Source: Haematococcus lacustris
Taxonomy: Eukaryota; Chlorophyta; Chlorophyceae; Chlamydomonadales; Haematococcaceae
Assembly: GCA_030144725.1 (NCBI GenBank)
Contig: JASKMD010000008.1
Location: forward strand, 11,663,375 to 11,727,374
Direction: 5' to 3'
Length of the DNA stretch: 64,000 nucleotides
The notes beneath the pieces were generated by a model, which ran no database searches, was not told the DNA's origin, and worked only from the letters and a program-made list of their open reading frames with translations. A program made the translations under genes and the position numbers. Below are positions 1 through 8,398 of this stretch, piece by piece. Within the stretch, counting starts at the first letter, position 1, and each line of letters starts with the position of its first letter.

Positions 1-210
1 AGTCCAACCGACTGTATCGGGGAATCTTTTTTGTTTTCGCCCCTATTTTTTTAAATCTTGCTTGCGCAGTTGCCTTTGGCCAATCTATTCAGCGAACGTG
101 CACGGACTTCGTGGTTGTATCCCCACTACTCATGCCACCATTCATACCGCTCCAACCTCACTAGCTCCCAGCCAACTGCCCCAAGATCACATCATGCCTA
201 TGTTACTTCT
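1..210. repeat. 3' flank and subterminal region of a hAT element
   Basis: This stretch lies beyond the stop codon of the interrupted hAT transposase and holds no gene. Near the edge is CTGTATCGG, whose reverse complement CCGATACAG recurs at the far side of the same element (about 6370-6470, several GATACAG copies), as expected of subterminal inverted repeats of hAT elements. The outermost terminus is probably just outside the window, so no target duplication can be checked. Confidence 0.4.
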
Positions 211-292
211 TCACTTGGAGGTGCCGTTAGGCTGGTGCTGCAGCCACTCCTCAAACTCAGCACGCTCCTCCTCACTCGACCTTGTCTGTCCC
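211..292 (-). pseudogene. hAT transposase, C-terminal tail cut off by a gypsy insertion
   Basis: Read on the minus strand, the frame that ends at the upper edge of the gypsy element (at 5237) continues here after removal of the 5-bp duplication, through a Glu-rich tail of about 25 codons to a TGA at 211-213. This is seen directly: the frame is kept across the junction. The segment is therefore the original 3' end of the hAT transposase reading frame, separated from the rest by the inserted LTR retrotransposon. It has no function by itself. Confidence 0.6.
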
Positions 293-297
293 CTGGT
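293..297. repeat. Target-site duplication CTGGT (left copy)
   Basis: CTGGT directly precedes the left LTR and is repeated directly after the right LTR at 5232-5236. A 5-bp duplication is what Ty3/gypsy integrases leave. Confidence 0.85.
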
Positions 298-469
298 TGT
301 TGCGTGATGAGTGGCGGTGATTGAGTTCTCCGTGACAGACTGGGCGTTGTCAGGAAGTCTGCCCGGGAATCGAACCCGGCCTCAGATCACCTCACCACAT
401 CACACTTCTCACAGGGGAGATCCAGATCTCTCAACCGGCATTAGCTTAGCCTTACATGGTCGCGTAACA
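298..469 (-). repeat. 3' LTR of the gypsy element
   Basis: This 172-bp repeat matches 5060-5231 base for base by eye. Its minus strand carries, at 379-363, a perfect tRNA-type T arm: a 5-bp stem CCGGG/CCCGG around the loop TTCGATT, which contains the Pol III B-box consensus GGTTCGATTCC. No matching acceptor strand or clear A box was found, so it is not a complete tRNA gene. Confidence 0.95.
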
Positions 470-481
470 TTCCCCCCCACC
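470..481 (-). other. Polypurine tract of the gypsy element
   Basis: On the minus strand the sequence GGTGGGGGGGAA abuts the inner edge of the 3' LTR. Position and purine content fit the plus-strand primer of reverse transcription. Confidence 0.75.
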
Positions 482-594
482 TGGCTCAGCTGTCCTCAGC
501 TGACCACTGTGGTGTTGCCCCGCTCAGGCACGTTGTGCCATCACTCGCGCCCACACTAGCGCTAGGTGTCTGAGTTCCAACCATGCCTCTACCA

Positions 595-3500
595 TCAGGC
601 CTGGGCCTCAGCTTCAACATCATCCTTAGCTTCAGCCTCGCCATCAGCCGCCTCCTCAGCCTCGGCTCTCAGGTTGTGCTCTGTCAAGTACCTAGCCAAC
701 AGCTCTTGGCATCCCACCAGCTGAGTGCTCAACTCCCACGTGTTATGCTCGTCACCGTGTCCTTGCCACTTGACCAGGAACTCAAGCCTTCTCTTCTTGC
801 ACTTGCCCTTGCGCTTGCCTTTGCTGGGCTCCAGCCTGTGGCCCACCACCTTCTCCACTGTGTATTGGGGCTCTCCATCTAGCCACTGCACAGGAGGTGG
901 TCCAGCCAGCCCAGGCACTGCCCCTGAAGCATCTGTGCGATAGGGCTTCACCAAGGACACATGAAACACGTTGTGGAGTCGAGACCACTCATCTGGCAGC
1001 CACAGCTTCACAGCTGCCTTGCCTACCATGTACTGCACACTGAACGGGCCCACATAGCGAGGCTTTAGCTTACGGACTCCAGGCTGGTTAGCCTTACCCC
1101 TCATGTTCTGTGTGCTCAGCAGCACCATGTCACCAGGCAGGTAAAGTAGCTCACGCCGTTTGTTATCCTGATATGACTTCATGCGCTTCTGCGCCCGCGC
1201 TAGGCACTGCCTCGCCTGCTCAACCGCCTTCTTCATGTCCTTCACAAAGTCATGCGCCTGCGGCACCTTCTGCGGCAAGTCGAGCAGCTCAGCCAGCCGC
1301 GGATGATAGCCATAATTCAGGTAGAACGGCGTGCTGCGGACCGACTCCTGCCAGGCATTGTTGATGGCGAATTCCACCAGAGGTAAGTACTCCGCCCAGT
1401 CCCGCTGGTCAGGCCTGATGAAGTGCCTCAGCATTTCCTCAATTACCCGGTTAACTCGCTCTGTTTGGCCATCTGTTTCAGGGTGGTAGGCGCTGGATAG
1501 GTTCACCTGGACCTGGAGCAGCTTGGTAACCTCAGCCCAAAACTTGTTGTGGAACTGGGGTCCTCTGTCACTGACCACACTCCTCGGCATCCCATGCAGC
1601 CGGAACACGTGCTCGAGGAACAGCTTTGCATATTGTGTGGCAGTCATGCTCTCCCATGTCTTCACCAGGTGCACCATCTTTGTTAGTCTGTCCACAAACA
1701 CTAATATTGAGTCATATTTGTTGGGCCCACTTGCAGGCAGCTTCACTATGAGGTCCATTGACACGCTGTCCCACGGTCTCTCAGGTATGGGCAGCGGCTG
1801 CAGCAGGCCAGCAGGCTTCTTGGCACTTGACTTGTTCACTTGGCACGAGTGGCAGCTGCGCACATAGCTCTTCACATCCTCTGACACACCGGGCCATGTA
1901 AACCAGCGCGTCACCTGCTCAAGGGTCTTCGTCATACCCAAGTGACCAGCAGACCTGGTGTCATGCATGGTGTATATCACTTTCTTCCGTAGCGCAGCGT
2001 CATCAGGAACCACCACTCTGCCCCACTCAGTCAGCCACAGCCCCTCATGCTGGTACAGCTGCGATGTGAAGGCCTCATCAGCAAAGCGTTTATCAGCCGC
2101 GTAGGCTTGTTTGATTGCCTGCATTAGGGTTAAGGGACCCGACTCGGTTGTGGACTGCTCGTCATCACCTTGTTTGTTTGATTTGTTATGTGACTCTGTT
2201 GTTTGTTGTTGCTGCCGCAGGGATTCCCCCCCACCTGGCTGCGCCTTCTTTTGTTGTGCACTTGTCATTCTTGCCTGGCCAGGCGTATGGGCAGCAGCCA
2301 AATCTTCTGGTGGGACCAGCTGGTTTGCTCTTTGGGCAGCCTCCCGGGCAGCCACCTGCCCCAGCTCAGCATTCTCTCGCAGCCGGGCAGCAGTGCGGCG
2401 TGTAGTTATGGCGTAGACTGGCCTTTCAGCCCGGGAGCTTAGCGTCATGATCACAGTCATGGCGTCTTCAGAGTCAGCATTTTGTGGTGATGATGAGCTT
2501 GTTAGCGCCACCTCATTGGCCAGAGCGGGGTTACGGCTGATAGGGTCAGCCACATTAGTTGCACCGGGTATGTATTTGATTTCATACTTGTAGCGTGATA
2601 GCTCCTCCATCCATCTGACCTGCCGCCTCGACAGATTGGGCTGTGTTTGCAGGTAGATGAGGGGATTGTGATCAGTCAGGATTGTAACATCAACCGCTCC
2701 ATCCAAATAACACCTCCACTCTCTGACTGCTCTGATGATACCCAGCAGCTCTTGTTCTCCAGTGGCATAGCGCGTCTCAGCTGGGGACATCTTCTTACTT
2801 GTGTAGGCGATTGGCCTGCCATCTTGCATCAGCACCCCTCCGGTGCCTACCAGCGACGCATCGGTGCACACTACAAAAGGCTTGCTGAAGTCAGGCAGAG
2901 CCAGCACAGGAGCAGAGCAGAGCGCCTCTTTCAGGGCATTAAAAGCTTCCAGCTCAGCCCCCCCAAAGTGTTCCCAGTCATACGCAGCAGCCCCTTGCTT
3001 GCTGGTCAAGTTCGTCAACGGCGCAGCCAGAGAGCTGAAGTTTGATATGAACCGCCTGAAGTAGTTTGCCAGCCCCAGGAAAAAAGCTTGCAGGTCTTTT
3101 AGGTTGCGCGGCGTCGGCCATTCTTTCACGACTTGCACTTTCGCAGGGTCGACAGCAATGCCTTTGCTGCCCATGATGTGGCCCAGGAACGCCAGCTGCG
3201 TCTTGTTGAACTCGCACTTTGCCAGTTTGGCGTAGAACTTGTTTTCTCGCATGAGCTGCAGGACTTGCCTCAGGTGCTGCACATGCTCTTCAGGGGTATT
3301 GCTCATCACCAGAATGTCATCAATGTACACCAACACGCACTCATTGATCAAAGGCTTGAACACATTATTCATCATCCGTTTGAACGTAGCAGGAGCGTTG
3401 GTCAGCCCAAAACAGAGCACCTTGAACTGGAACTGGCCCATTGGCGTCAGGAATGCCGTCTTAGGCACATCCTCCTCAGTGATCCTGATCTGATGGTAAC

Positions 3501-4608
3501 CAGACTGCAGGTCTAGGGAGCTGAACACCCTCTTGCCAGCCAGTTTGTCAAACAGGTCGTCAATCCTTGGTAGGGGGTACCTGTCCCTCACTGTTAATTT
3601 GTTGAGAGCACGGTAATCAATACACATCCTCAGGCTCCCATCTTTCTTTTGCACAAATAGGATTGGTGCCCCGTATGGGCTGCTGCTTGGCTCAACCAAC
3701 CCTTTGGCCAGCAGATCAGCCACCTGCTTCTTCACCTCAGCCTCCTCTCTAGGGCTGAGCTTGTACATACGTTTGTAGGGAGCTTCAGCCCCGGGTGGTG
3801 TCCTGATTGTGTGCCCCACTGGCCTGTTAGGGGGCAACCCCGGTGGCATGTCCCCAAACACATCAGCATACTCAGATAGCAACCCATCTAGCACTGCTTG
3901 TGGCACTAGCCAGGGGTCCTGCTCAGTCTTCGTGCTCTGCTCACTGCATCCAGCCACTGCAGCTGCTAAGCTGCCCTGGTGCCAGCCCTCCTGGTCGCCA
4001 GCATCGCCAGGTTTCACTAGCATCAGCCAGCTACTGCAGCCTTTCCGCAGTTGTCGCACGGCCTGGCCCGGACTGAGCAGCTTAATTTCGGCTGCGCTTT
4101 CCCACTGCTCCTTCATAGCAGCCACAGCCGCAAACCCAGGCAGGTGCTTTGGTTGCAGTGCGAACAAGTTAACAGGCTTCCCCGACTCTCCCAGTGCCTC
4201 GAACAGCGTGCACACCCCGTGCTTCACCTTAAGCACCGCATCGTGCTCGTGCATCCAATCGACACCGAGGATCAGGTCGACACCATTGAGCATTCCTGGC
4301 ATGACCACTGCATTGCAATTCGTCTTGCTTTTTTGCACCTCCAGCAGGCCACAACGACGTTCAGTGATCACCACAGGCTGATTGGTTGCGGTCAGCACCC
4401 TCAAAGGTTCCATCATGATCTTCCTTTGTAGTGCAGCAGGGTTAACATTGCCTTCATGTCTTTCCAACCACTCCTTGCTGATTATGGTGCAACTGGCACC
4501 TGTGTCAAGCATGACTCTGCACGGCTTGTTACCTAGCCGGCCCTCAAACAGAAAAGGTAGCTGCAGCCTTCCAGGCTGTACCTCAGCAGCATGCGGTGGC
4601 GTATCCAT
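595..4608 (-). CDS. pol: Gypsy Pol polyprotein (protease-RT-RNase H-integrase-chromodomain)
   Basis: This 1,337-codon ORF encodes the enzymes that copy the element RNA and insert the DNA. Visible in order are an aspartic protease (LDTGAS, residues 34-39); reverse transcriptase from about 290 to 470 with VYIDDILV (YIDD at 428-431); RNase H beginning near 590 (CTDAS); an integrase HHCC zinc finger near 900 (H..H..CHSC); the DDE core with SMDLI, SDRGPQF and the Glu after TDGQTERVNR; and a C-terminal chromodomain near 1255-1320 (EFLVKWQGH...NTWE). The chromodomain places it among chromoviruses and predicts targeting to modified histones. The ATG at 4608 is taken as start because a TAG lies four codons upstream in frame. 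No internal stop or frameshift was seen, so it is probably functional. It has no gag fused in front. Confidence 0.95.
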   Translation of the reverse strand: MDTPPHAAEVQPGRLQLPFLFEGRLGNKPCRVMLDTGASCTIISKEWLERHEGNVNPAALQRKIMMEPLRVLTATNQPVVITERRCGLLEVQKSKTNCNAVVMPGMLNGVDLILGVDWMHEHDAVLKVKHGVCTLFEALGESGKPVNLFALQPKHLPGFAAVAAMKEQWESAAEIKLLSPGQAVRQLRKGCSSWLMLVKPGDAGDQEGWHQGSLAAAVAGCSEQSTKTEQDPWLVPQAVLDGLLSEYADVFGDMPPGLPPNRPVGHTIRTPPGAEAPYKRMYKLSPREEAEVKKQVADLLAKGLVEPSSSPYGAPILFVQKKDGSLRMCIDYRALNKLTVRDRYPLPRIDDLFDKLAGKRVFSSLDLQSGYHQIRITEEDVPKTAFLTPMGQFQFKVLCFGLTNAPATFKRMMNNVFKPLINECVLVYIDDILVMSNTPEEHVQHLRQVLQLMRENKFYAKLAKCEFNKTQLAFLGHIMGSKGIAVDPAKVQVVKEWPTPRNLKDLQAFFLGLANYFRRFISNFSSLAAPLTNLTSKQGAAAYDWEHFGGAELEAFNALKEALCSAPVLALPDFSKPFVVCTDASLVGTGGVLMQDGRPIAYTSKKMSPAETRYATGEQELLGIIRAVREWRCYLDGAVDVTILTDHNPLIYLQTQPNLSRRQVRWMEELSRYKYEIKYIPGATNVADPISRNPALANEVALTSSSSPQNADSEDAMTVIMTLSSRAERPVYAITTRRTAARLRENAELGQVAAREAAQRANQLVPPEDLAAAHTPGQARMTSAQQKKAQPGGGESLRQQQQTTESHNKSNKQGDDEQSTTESGPLTLMQAIKQAYAADKRFADEAFTSQLYQHEGLWLTEWGRVVVPDDAALRKKVIYTMHDTRSAGHLGMTKTLEQVTRWFTWPGVSEDVKSYVRSCHSCQVNKSSAKKPAGLLQPLPIPERPWDSVSMDLIVKLPASGPNKYDSILVFVDRLTKMVHLVKTWESMTATQYAKLFLEHVFRLHGMPRSVVSDRGPQFHNKFWAEVTKLLQVQVNLSSAYHPETDGQTERVNRVIEEMLRHFIRPDQRDWAEYLPLVEFAINNAWQESVRSTPFYLNYGYHPRLAELLDLPQKVPQAHDFVKDMKKAVEQARQCLARAQKRMKSYQDNKRRELLYLPGDMVLLSTQNMRGKANQPGVRKLKPRYVGPFSVQYMVGKAAVKLWLPDEWSRLHNVFHVSLVKPYRTDASGAVPGLAGPPPVQWLDGEPQYTVEKVVGHRLEPSKGKRKGKCKKRRLEFLVKWQGHGDEHNTWELSTQLVGCQELLARYLTEHNLRAEAEEAADGEAEAKDDVEAEAQA

Positions 4609-5056
4609 AGCCCCCTAGCCGTTCTCTTACACGCAGAGTTGGCCTCAGACATAGGCACAAGATCAAGATCTTCTCCCAGGCCAAGCCCGCCTAAACAACC
4701 ATTGCAATATTTCGGCTTGCACCAGCGTCCTGGGTCGCGCAACTTCTTCGCACCCAACTGAGCCATCACCGGCCTCTCGACGACTACTGTCACCTCCATC
4801 TCTCGCAGAATAAACCTCCGCCGACTGTTTGTACCGCACAAAGGCTCATTAGCCACTGGTTTCCAGGCTCTCTAGCCTCTTCGCTCATCTCAGAGCCCAC
4901 ACACAGCCGTCGCTTCGCGACAATTCCACAACTGGCGCACTACAGCCAGTTCCGACTCAACCGCGTTTACACACGCCAACCAGAACGTCCTCTGCCGCTC
5001 ATCCTCAGGCAGATACGTGGCAAATAGATCCAGTCGGACGGCATCGGTCGGAAACC
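4609..5056 (-). pseudogene. Leader with short gag remnants
   Basis: Between primer site and pol start only short frames are open. One, starting directly at the TGG of the primer site and ending after about 55 codons near 4890, reads like an internal piece of a structural protein (RLDLFATYLPEDERQRTFW). A second, about 107 codons ending at 4533, overlaps the pol start in another frame and has a few Cys residues but no CX2CX4HX4C knuckle. A complete Gag of several hundred residues does not fit. The likely reading is a gag deletion close to the 5' end. Confidence 0.45.
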
Positions 5057-5057
5057 A
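5042..5057 (-). other. Candidate primer-binding site
   Basis: Two bases inside the 5' LTR the minus strand reads TGGTTTCCGACCGATG, which would pair with a tRNA 3' end finishing in GGAAACCA. It is not the common initiator-Met site (TGGTATCAGAGC). The donor tRNA was not identified. Confidence 0.55.
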
Positions 5058-5059
5058 AC

Positions 5060-5231
5060 TGTTGCGTGATGAGTGGCGGTGATTGAGTTCTCCGTGACAG
5101 ACTGGGCGTTGTCAGGAAGTCTGCCCGGGAATCGAACCCGGCCTCAGATCACCTCACCACATCACACTTCTCACAGGGGAGATCCAGATCTCTCAACCGG
5201 CATTAGCTTAGCCTTACATGGTCGCGTAACA
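5060..5231 (-). repeat. 5' LTR of the gypsy element
   Basis: This is the second copy of the 172-bp LTR, identical by eye to 298-469. The T-arm/B-box motif lies at 5141-5125. It is followed by CTGGT at 5232-5236. Confidence 0.95.
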
Positions 5232-5236
5232 CTGGT

Positions 5237-6323
5237 GCCCTTGAGCGCCCTGCGGTTGAAGTAGATGTAGGAGCTCATCCACATCCTGCCCATCAACATT
5301 GATTGGCGGTGGTCGCTCCAGATGTGCTTGAAAGTGCTGAACACCCGCTCGGTGGACGCAGAAGTAGCAGGGATGCTCAACAGCCTCATAGCCACGTCTC
5401 GCAGCACACCAAAGCCGTGGCCATAAGTCTGCCACCACAAGCATGGATTTGCTGTGAGCACAGTGTCCAGAACTGAGTTGCTGAGTCCAACGAGCTGCAA
5501 TGCCTTGGGCATCAGCCACCGCTGGTGTAGGTTGAAGCGGGCATCACCAGCTGCCCGGTCAGTACCTGCACATGGTGCAATGACTAGATAACATAAGGTG
5601 CAATGGCACGCTGCAATATAGTGTAAAAGGGAAGGCTATGGGATGGGAAAGATAAGAGCATGGGCATGGGAGTGAGCATGAGCATAGGCAAGGACAAGGC
5701 GAGGGCAGGGGCTGGGGAATATGTCATAGGGCAGGTCACGGGCATAACCATGGGCACATACCTTGACCGTCCGCGCTTGCCAGCTCTGCAATGCACATGT
5801 CGGCCATCATGACTTGTGAGTGCGTTAGCTCTGTATGACGACCGCGGTACCGGGGGTCCAGCAGCCCTGTTGCATACAAGGCCCCTGTCTCGCCGTACGC
5901 CACTCGCTCATTGAAGAGCTTGCTCATAGCAGCCAGCTCAGAGAAGTTGGCAGCTGCCTCGCACCCAAAGGAGCCAGCTGCAATTTGCAACCACCGTCAT
6001 GCACAACTTCATGCCTCGCTTTCCTTGAAGTTGCACTTGCGCGTGCCAAGGTGTGCCAGCAGATGGTTGATGTTTTTGCCAGCGCGGTTGTCCTTTGTCC
6101 CGCAAGCATCGCACTCGTACACTCCCTCGTTGCCAGGAGCCTCATGGAAAAGCACCTTGTACCACGGCTCCTTTGGCCCTCGAGAAGCGTGAGAGGGCCC
6201 AGCAGCACAAGCGCGAGCTGTTGCACGCGCGATTCCTGGCTGGGGCAAGGATGTTTGCCGCAGAAGTGCACTAATGCGCTGTTGCCGAGTACCAGGCCCT
6301 TCCGTAGGTGATACACCCGCCAT
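5237..6323 (-). pseudogene. hAT-family transposase, internally deleted and interrupted
   Basis: From the start at 6323 the minus strand encodes a BED zinc finger (about 6180-6020: W-Y-K-V then CDACG and a His/Cys pair in HLLAHLGTRKC) and then stops at 6009. A second open block (5990-5760) contains LLDPRYRG. A third (about 5515-5237) holds the C-terminal hAT dimerisation domain with SIPATSASTERVFST and YFNRRAL. This last domain runs into the gypsy insertion and resumes at 292-211. The catalytic core of a normal hAT transposase (600-700 residues) is missing between the first and second blocks, so the element cannot move by itself. About 5590-5760 may be an intron or degenerate sequence. Confidence 0.8.
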
Positions 6324-7159
6324 CGCGGCTAGTATCCAGTAGGCGTGGCCAGTCGGTTAGCCAAAGATGCCGATACAGCCGATACAGTATCACATTACAG
6401 AAGAAGCTACAGTCACTCATACAGCGATACAGTCTGTATCTCTGTATCTTACATTGTATCGGGCCAGGCCTGATTCATACACTTAGGACCATAACTTATG
6501 GTCAGCCATTCAGTAATCCCTACAGGTCACCCCCGCCATTGGCTGCACCCCTGACTGATCTTTAAGAGTTTTTCAGCGAATCTTGCACAGGGCGGTGCAG
6601 CTCTCTAGCGCGAGGCTAGCGGGCTGCTCGGGCTGATGTGCCTCTGTGCCGGGGCGGGCGTGGGTGTTGAAAGATAGGGTCGCGTAGTGGCGGGAATGGC
6701 CTGCCGAGTGGGTCTGTGATCGGCGAGCAGCTATCGCGCCCAGCGGCCCAGAGGCATGGACGGGCTCAAATTTCTCGTGTCACGCCACCCCATGTAAAAT
6801 TCTTCGAAATGGACACTTTTACGGCCGGCATAACTGTCCAACCAGGACGTCAAATGATGAACTGCCACTTCTGTGCGGCTCTAACGTGTCTATTAGACAG
6901 AAACGCGTTGCCTTCATGTGTGGGCCGTTCCATGTGTGGGCGGCAAACTCAACTATCAGCACAATTGCTGCATCTTTTTCACCGGTTGTTGTTGCTCGTA
7001 GTTGCTCGGGAGCCACAGGTTCCAATGTATTGGCCGCATTGTGCAACATGCAATTCTGCGACTTGTACTTGGCAGCAGGTTCAGCAATAATCCGCCGTCG
7101 CAGTCACGCCCCTAGCATGTGAGAGGGTCTCAATCAGTGATGGGCGATTCGGAAAAGAC
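6324..7159. other. hAT subterminal repeats, then non-coding sequence
   Basis: From 6350 to 6480 there are several GATACAG/CTGTATC motifs matching the far end at 1-25; this is the 5' subterminal part of the hAT element. From about 6490 to 7159 no credible gene was seen. Short open frames lack domains and codon bias. Confidence 0.4.
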
Positions 7160-7166
7160 GTATTAC
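7160..7166. repeat. 7-bp target duplication GTATTAC (left)
   Basis: GTATTAC directly precedes the TCAGG terminus at 7167 and recurs directly after the CCTGA terminus at 22855-22861. This marks the whole interval 7167-22854 as one inserted unit with nested content. Confidence 0.7.
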
Positions 7167-7744
7167 TCAGGCGACCCCAACTAACAGAAAATGACAGGAA
7201 ATGATAGGAAACCGACCCCTGGTAATCAAAACGGCGCCGCGTCTCAGCCACGTGGTTTCTATTTATGTTTCGCACATCCCTGGATAGAGGACTCTTTCAA
7301 CTATGCGGTGCAGCTTGTAACATTAAATATTGTGCACTGTGTTGAGTGCTATGGCGGCTCAAATCTTGACATTCAAATTCATGTCAGTTTTGCTCATGCG
7401 GGCCTCGCCGCGACCGACCGCCGCGACCGACGTGCCCAGTAGCATCTGCAAACAGTCAGGGACAGTCGCCGCAGTCAAAACAATTCACATGGCACGCCAA
7501 ACCGATGTAACGACGCCCCTCCACCCATGCTCGGAAGTATACAAGGCTGCTGCATTGCTTGACCGCTTCGTGAGTAGTACCTACTACCTGGCCACTCGGT
7601 AAGGCCACTCAAGGTGTGTAGGCCATTGCTACGTTACCTTGCTCGACATGTTGGGTCCGATCCCTCCCGCCCGCCCTCCGCTTGCGTGTCGAGCTTGTGT
7701 CCAGCTCCGCCCTGACCCCCTGCTGCTCAGATGGAGGGGTGGGC

Positions 7745-7950
7745 AGCCCAGGGGCAGCACCAGCACCAGCTGCCTGCTGCTGCCAGGGGGGTGCAGCAGG
7801 AGGGGGGGCAGGTAAGGGGCAGCACCAGCACCAGCTGCCTGCTGCTGCCAGGGAGGTGCAGCAGGAGGGGGGGGCACGTCACGGGCAGCACCAGCACCAG
7901 CTGCCTGCTGCTGCCAGGGGGGTGCAGCACGAGGGGGTAGAAGGTCAGGG
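7745..7950. repeat. Minisatellite of about 65 bp, some 3.3 units
   Basis: A unit beginning GGGGCAGCACCAGCACCAGC and ending with a G-rich run repeats three times in tandem, with a partial fourth. The corresponding place in copy 2 (24015-24082) has a single unit, so the array expanded after the copies diverged. Confidence 0.75.
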
Positions 7951-8398
7951 GCGGTACCAGCACCGGCACCTGTTGCTGCCTCCAGCTCATCGCCATGCAG
8001 GGGTGGGAGGGGCTGGGAGGTGGGAGGGGCTGGGAGGGGGTGGGAAGGGTTGGCGGGGCAGTAAGGGGCTCAGGAGGGGGTGGGAGGGGCTGAGAGGAGG
8101 TGGGAGGGGGTGGGTAGTAGTAGTTGTTACACTAAGGAGGTAGGGCTCGGGTGGATACAAGCCAACCTCCAAAGGTAAAAGACTTAGGAGAGAACAGAGA
8201 GAAAGGGAAAAAGAAGGGGAACTACCTAGGAGAGAAAGAACTCAGAGAAGGAAGGGGAAGGGAGCTAAAGGGAGCGTGTGAGAGACCTCGAGAAGCGGAG
8301 AAGTCAGAGAAGCGGAGGAGCAAGGGGCGCAAAAGGTTGGAGGGCTGGTAAGGACGCAAAAGCTAGGAGGGCTAGGAAGGAGAGGGGAGTGAAACACG

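Larger units (their letters stand above)
298..5231 (-). mobile_element. Complete Ty3/gypsy (chromovirus) LTR retrotransposon
   Basis: The element is 4,934 bp long and sits on the minus strand. It has two 172-bp LTRs that look identical by eye (298-469 and 5060-5231), both with TGTT...AACA ends, and is flanked by CTGGT. Next to the 5' LTR is a candidate tRNA primer site, and next to the 3' LTR a G-rich polypurine tract. One long pol ORF runs from 4608 to 595 without a stop. Identical LTRs and an open pol suggest a recent insertion. It landed in the 3' end of a hAT transposase. The internal region leaves only about 450 bp for gag, so gag is missing or nearly so, and the copy may depend on Gag supplied by relatives. 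The order PR-RT-RNaseH-IN-chromodomain defines a chromovirus. Confidence 0.93.

Noticed and set aside
363..379. A tRNA gene in the LTR
   Set aside because: Only the T arm is complete; no acceptor strand pairs with GCAGACT and no good A box was found.
583..4618. Plus-strand frames opposite the gypsy pol gene
   Set aside because: Shadows of a strongly supported minus-strand ORF; no domains.
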